Shown one piece after another: positions 61,993-64,000 of a stretch of DNA of 64,000 bases. The first letter of the stretch is position 1, and each line of letters starts with the position of its first letter. The DNA is from Emticicia fluvialis (GTDB taxonomy: Bacteria > Bacteroidota > Bacteroidia > Cytophagales > Spirosomataceae). The stretch covers positions 295,527-359,526 of the forward strand of contig NZ_JANUSD010000004.1 of NCBI RefSeq assembly GCF_024793945.1. Direction: 5' to 3'. Below the pieces are notes generated by a model. That model was not told the origin of the DNA and did not search any database. It was given only the letters and a program-made list of their open reading frames with translations. Both the position numbers and the translations under genes were made by a program.

Positions 61993-62831
61993 CAAACTAT
62001 TTCAGTGCTTTTTCCTAATTCCAATACCCTATAAGGTATTTCTAATTCTTTTGCTTTCAAAACAAAACTATTGGGGTCTTCTGTGTTAAACTCAAACAGG
62101 TCATAATGGTGCGGAATAGTAAGCTTTGCGCCAATTTCTTTACCCAGCCTTGCTGCTTCTTCAAAATTCAGATTCCCGGCTACTTTTCTTTCTGGTTTAT
62201 TGCCGTTTATGGGCAAAAATGCAACATCAACCTGAAAAGGTTTCAGTATCTCAACTATACCTTCATACCATAGCGTATCGCCTGAGTGGTAAACTTTATA
62301 TGGTCCGAATTCGGCAACAAAGCCCATGTATTTCAGGTTTCCTGCCTCGTCTCTTTCAAGTTGGTTATGTGCAGCAGGCACTCCATAAACTCTGAATGGG
62401 CCTATTTCGGTACTTTCATTATCGTTTAAGCCAATGGGCCAGTCGTAGGTACATTTTAATCTATCCACAACAAAACTTCGGTTAGCTTCCGGGATAATCA
62501 TGCTAATGGATGGATTAACCTCAAAAAGAGGTAGTAATGTTTCTGCATCCAGGTGGTCGGTATGATTATGAGACGACGTTACCACGTCAATCATATTCAG
62601 CAATGCAGGTTCAATAACTAATTCGCTGATGCGTGTATGCGGCTTATCTGTCTGTGCATATTTTTTGGTGAGGGAATCTGACAGGTATGGGTCAAAAAGC
62701 AGGTGCCTTCCATTATACTGAATCAGAAACCCACTTTGGCCAAGCCACCAAAGCCTGAATCCCTCTCTTTTATCAATCGTGCTTTGTATCTCCTGAAGTA
62801 ACTCCCCGTCTTTTTTGTAAGCCTGTATCAT
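61992..62831 (-). CDS. MBL fold hydrolase, UlaG-like
   Basis: About 279 residues from the ATG at 62831 (MIQAYKKDGELLQEIQ), which lies seven bases after the upstream gene; an ATG at 62909 would overlap that gene by 71 bp. Zinc ligands HNHTDH (about 88-93 from this start) and the His/Asp downstream in VYHSGDTLW and TIPHHYDLF are present. The WWLGQSGFLIQYNG start is typical for UlaG (L-ascorbate-6-phosphate lactonase) relatives; the substrate may differ. It is coupled with the beta-lactamase-like gene. Confidence 0.9.
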   Translation of the reverse strand: MIQAYKKDGELLQEIQSTIDKREGFRLWWLGQSGFLIQYNGRHLLFDPYLSDSLTKKYAQTDKPHTRISELVIEPALLNMIDVVTSSHNHTDHLDAETLLPLFEVNPSISMIIPEANRSFVVDRLKCTYDWPIGLNDNESTEIGPFRVYGVPAAHNQLERDEAGNLKYMGFVAEFGPYKVYHSGDTLWYEGIVEILKPFQVDVAFLPINGNKPERKVAGNLNFEEAARLGKEIGAKLTIPHHYDLFEFNTEDPNSFVLKAKELEIPYRVLELGKSTEIV

Positions 62832-62838
62832 GTTGTAT

Positions 62839-63759
62839 TTAGAATTTATCATAGCCATCAACCGGTTTCCATTTTGATTTCGGTTCATAATAATGCCACA
62901 GTAAGGCACTTACTTTAAGCAATAATTCAAAGCCTTCGTTGGTGCGCGTCCAGGATTCGTCCTTCTGGTTTTTTGTAATAATGCTGTAAACGTATTCTCC
63001 ACCTGGCGCGTGTACCAGAACAGTTTCAGAGCGAGAGCGGTTCACGGCTCCGTTTTTGGTAGCAACCTTTATATTTTCAGGAATCTGTGATAATCCGTGG
63101 CTATCCCAGAACTGCCTGCCCAGATTCCGGTACATTCTGTCTGAATAAGCCGGAGATATAATTTCACCTCTTCGCAACAAAGTTAATAACTTCGCCATTT
63201 CGCGGGGGCAGGTCTGTCCCCAGCCATATTGGCTACGATACGCTTCCCTGCCGGGAGTTCTTGAGTTAACTCTTGTTACAACAAAGCCCAGGGAGTCGAG
63301 GATAGCATTGATACGCTTTCCGCCACCTACTAAAGCCTGTAGCCATAAGCTGCCGGTATTGTCGCTAATGGTACACATCAGCATCATTACATGACTAAGC
63401 GGAATTTTCGCGCTGTCGCGCAGCGAGCCGACGATGCCATCGTCATAATGTAAAGAATCCCGGTAAATCAGTTCCTGCTCGTATTGCAGTGAACCCTGGC
63501 GTATTTTATCAAAAGTACCAATCATTATGGGTATTTTAACCATGCTGGCCGTAGGAAACAACGTGTCTGCATTAATAGCCACATACTTGTTGGTTTTAAG
63601 ATTCTGAACATATATGCCTGCATCTCCATTAAAACCATTAAGAATTTCCTGTAGCTGCGCTTTCAGTTTTTTGTCTTCTTTTAAGGTTTGGGCAGTGGCA
63701 GAAGATACGTAGGCAATCAGGCTTAGGGTAAGGATGAAGTAAGTTCTAAGATTTTTCAT
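62839..63759 (-). CDS. Class A beta-lactamase-like serine hydrolase, secreted
   Basis: 306 residues: a signal peptide (1-24), the SxxK motif S72-M-V-K75, SDN (132-134), and KNG (235-237) where class A enzymes have KTG. I do not find a Glu at the place of the deacylating Glu166: the aligned stretch reads SRTPGREAY. It may therefore be a transpeptidase, carboxypeptidase or other hydrolase rather than an efficient beta-lactamase. First gene of a two-gene unit with the MBL hydrolase. A hairpin lies just before the start. Confidence 0.87.
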   Translation of the reverse strand: MKNLRTYFILTLSLIAYVSSATAQTLKEDKKLKAQLQEILNGFNGDAGIYVQNLKTNKYVAINADTLFPTASMVKIPIMIGTFDKIRQGSLQYEQELIYRDSLHYDDGIVGSLRDSAKIPLSHVMMLMCTISDNTGSLWLQALVGGGKRINAILDSLGFVVTRVNSRTPGREAYRSQYGWGQTCPREMAKLLTLLRRGEIISPAYSDRMYRNLGRQFWDSHGLSQIPENIKVATKNGAVNRSRSETVLVHAPGGEYVYSIITKNQKDESWTRTNEGFELLLKVSALLWHYYEPKSKWKPVDGYDKF

Positions 63760-63769
63760 TGAGTATCGG

Positions 63770-63804
63770 TAAAGCCACGAATATATAAAATTTCGGTGGC
63801 TTTA
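63770..63804. promoter_or_regulatory. Hairpin directly upstream of the serine hydrolase gene
   Basis: TAAAGCCAC (63770-63778) pairs with GTGGCTTTA (63796-63804), with inner GAA/TTC pairing. It lies 10 bp before the start codon of the beta-lactamase-like gene, in its leader or promoter. Possible roles are an operator or an mRNA structure. The 84 bp up to the next gene show nothing else. Confidence 0.45.
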
Positions 63805-63888
63805 GCTGTTTCAAAACATTAGAAATGCTTACCTTCTCAACTAAATGCCATTTACCAAGCCTGATTAATAATTGAACAAACAAGTTTT

Positions 63889-64000
63889 ATGGCAAGAATT
63901 ATTGATTTGGTTGGAGCAACATCAAGATGTTATAAGGTGATTGGAGTAATTGAGGCAAAAGATTGCATTTCGGCTGATGTTACAATTTTTTTGCCTTTAT
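63889..64000 (+). CDS. ORF truncated at the window edge
   Basis: 37 codons from the ATG at 63889 are open to the window end. The visible peptide starts MARIIDLVGATSRCYKVIGV and continues with alternating hydrophobic and polar residues. No family is recognised and no promoter motif is obvious; it may be real because it fills otherwise empty space and begins 85 bp after the hairpin, but this is weak evidence. Confidence 0.4.
   Translation, partial: MARIIDLVGATSRCYKVIGVIEAKDCISADVTIFLPL

Noticed and set aside
62839..63759. Antibiotic-resistance beta-lactamase
   Set aside because: KTG is replaced by KNG and the Glu166 equivalent was not found; resistance cannot be claimed.
1..64000. CRISPR arrays, insertion sequences, prophage or integrative elements
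   Set aside because: No regularly spaced repeats, transposase, integrase or flanking direct repeats were seen.

Overview
The window is chromosomal DNA of a Bacteroidota bacterium, most likely a member of the Cytophagales. The evidence is a T9SS type A sorting domain on a secreted subtilase, Bacteroidota promoter elements (a TAnnTTTG -7 box, sometimes with a TTTG/TTG -33 box), the ParA-ParB-DUF5683-DapB-LepB gene order, a WbqC protein, DUF2911/DUF5683 proteins and bacillithiol-type thiol proteins. The region is mostly core genome. I found no rRNA, convincing tRNA, CRISPR array, insertion sequence or prophage.

1-8600: a truncated hypothetical secreted protein, a DUF502 membrane protein, an M16 metalloprotease, a DUF4105 (Lnb-like) membrane protein, a PspC / PspC-LiaI / LiaF-like envelope-stress set, and a TrpF-fold protein whose catalytic residues are substituted. 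8700-18000: mnmA, a T9SS-exported subtilase, a glycosyltransferase plus NUDIX pair, DUF2911, a queuosine-precursor transporter, a 53-residue FeoB-associated-type Cys-rich membrane protein overlapping a YfiT-type DinB protein, inositol monophosphatase and an Ldh-family oxidoreductase. 18100-30300: N-carbamoylputrescine amidase, an ABC-F ATPase, the lepB-dapB-DUF5683-parB-parA operon, then truA, a GNAT, threonylcarbamoyl-AMP synthase and a large OmpA-family protein. 30300-41700: WbqC, ClpC, a methyltransferase, sufS-sufE-sufT with a bacilliredoxin, LOG, rpiB, a polytopic membrane protein, rbfA and a LolE-like permease with a TTG start.

41700-64000: a secreted protein built from two copies of one domain, an M1 aminopeptidase, a radical SAM/SPASM protein, a nucleoside-type MFS transporter, a second LolE-like permease, and a surface O-acylation cassette (two paralogous SGNH-like proteins plus an MBOAT acyltransferase). 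A sulfur/redox-flavoured accessory stretch follows: fatty acid hydroxylase, MetY, a decayed DUF1684 gene, an Rrf2 regulator with four cysteines, a phytoene-dehydrogenase-like flavoprotein, a YeiH-type transporter, a peroxiredoxin-fold protein with no cysteine at all, and an RBBP9/YdeN hydrolase. The window ends with an aldo/keto reductase, an UlaG-like MBL hydrolase, a class A beta-lactamase-like protein and a truncated ORF.

The most interesting signals are in 52.6-59.6 kb. A 25-bp palindrome, TTAATCTAC-N7-GTAGATTAW, lies in front of the fatty acid hydroxylase and the Rrf2 gene, with a degenerate copy in front of the cysteine-less peroxiredoxin-like gene. Two of the three copies cover the -33 promoter region, which suggests an Rrf2 regulon. 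Between the first palindrome and the hydroxylase gene is a perfect four-way-junction (cloverleaf) inverted-repeat cluster with several tRNA-like features. A 21-bp-spaced pair of sites upstream of parA reads both as near-palindromes and as DnaA boxes.
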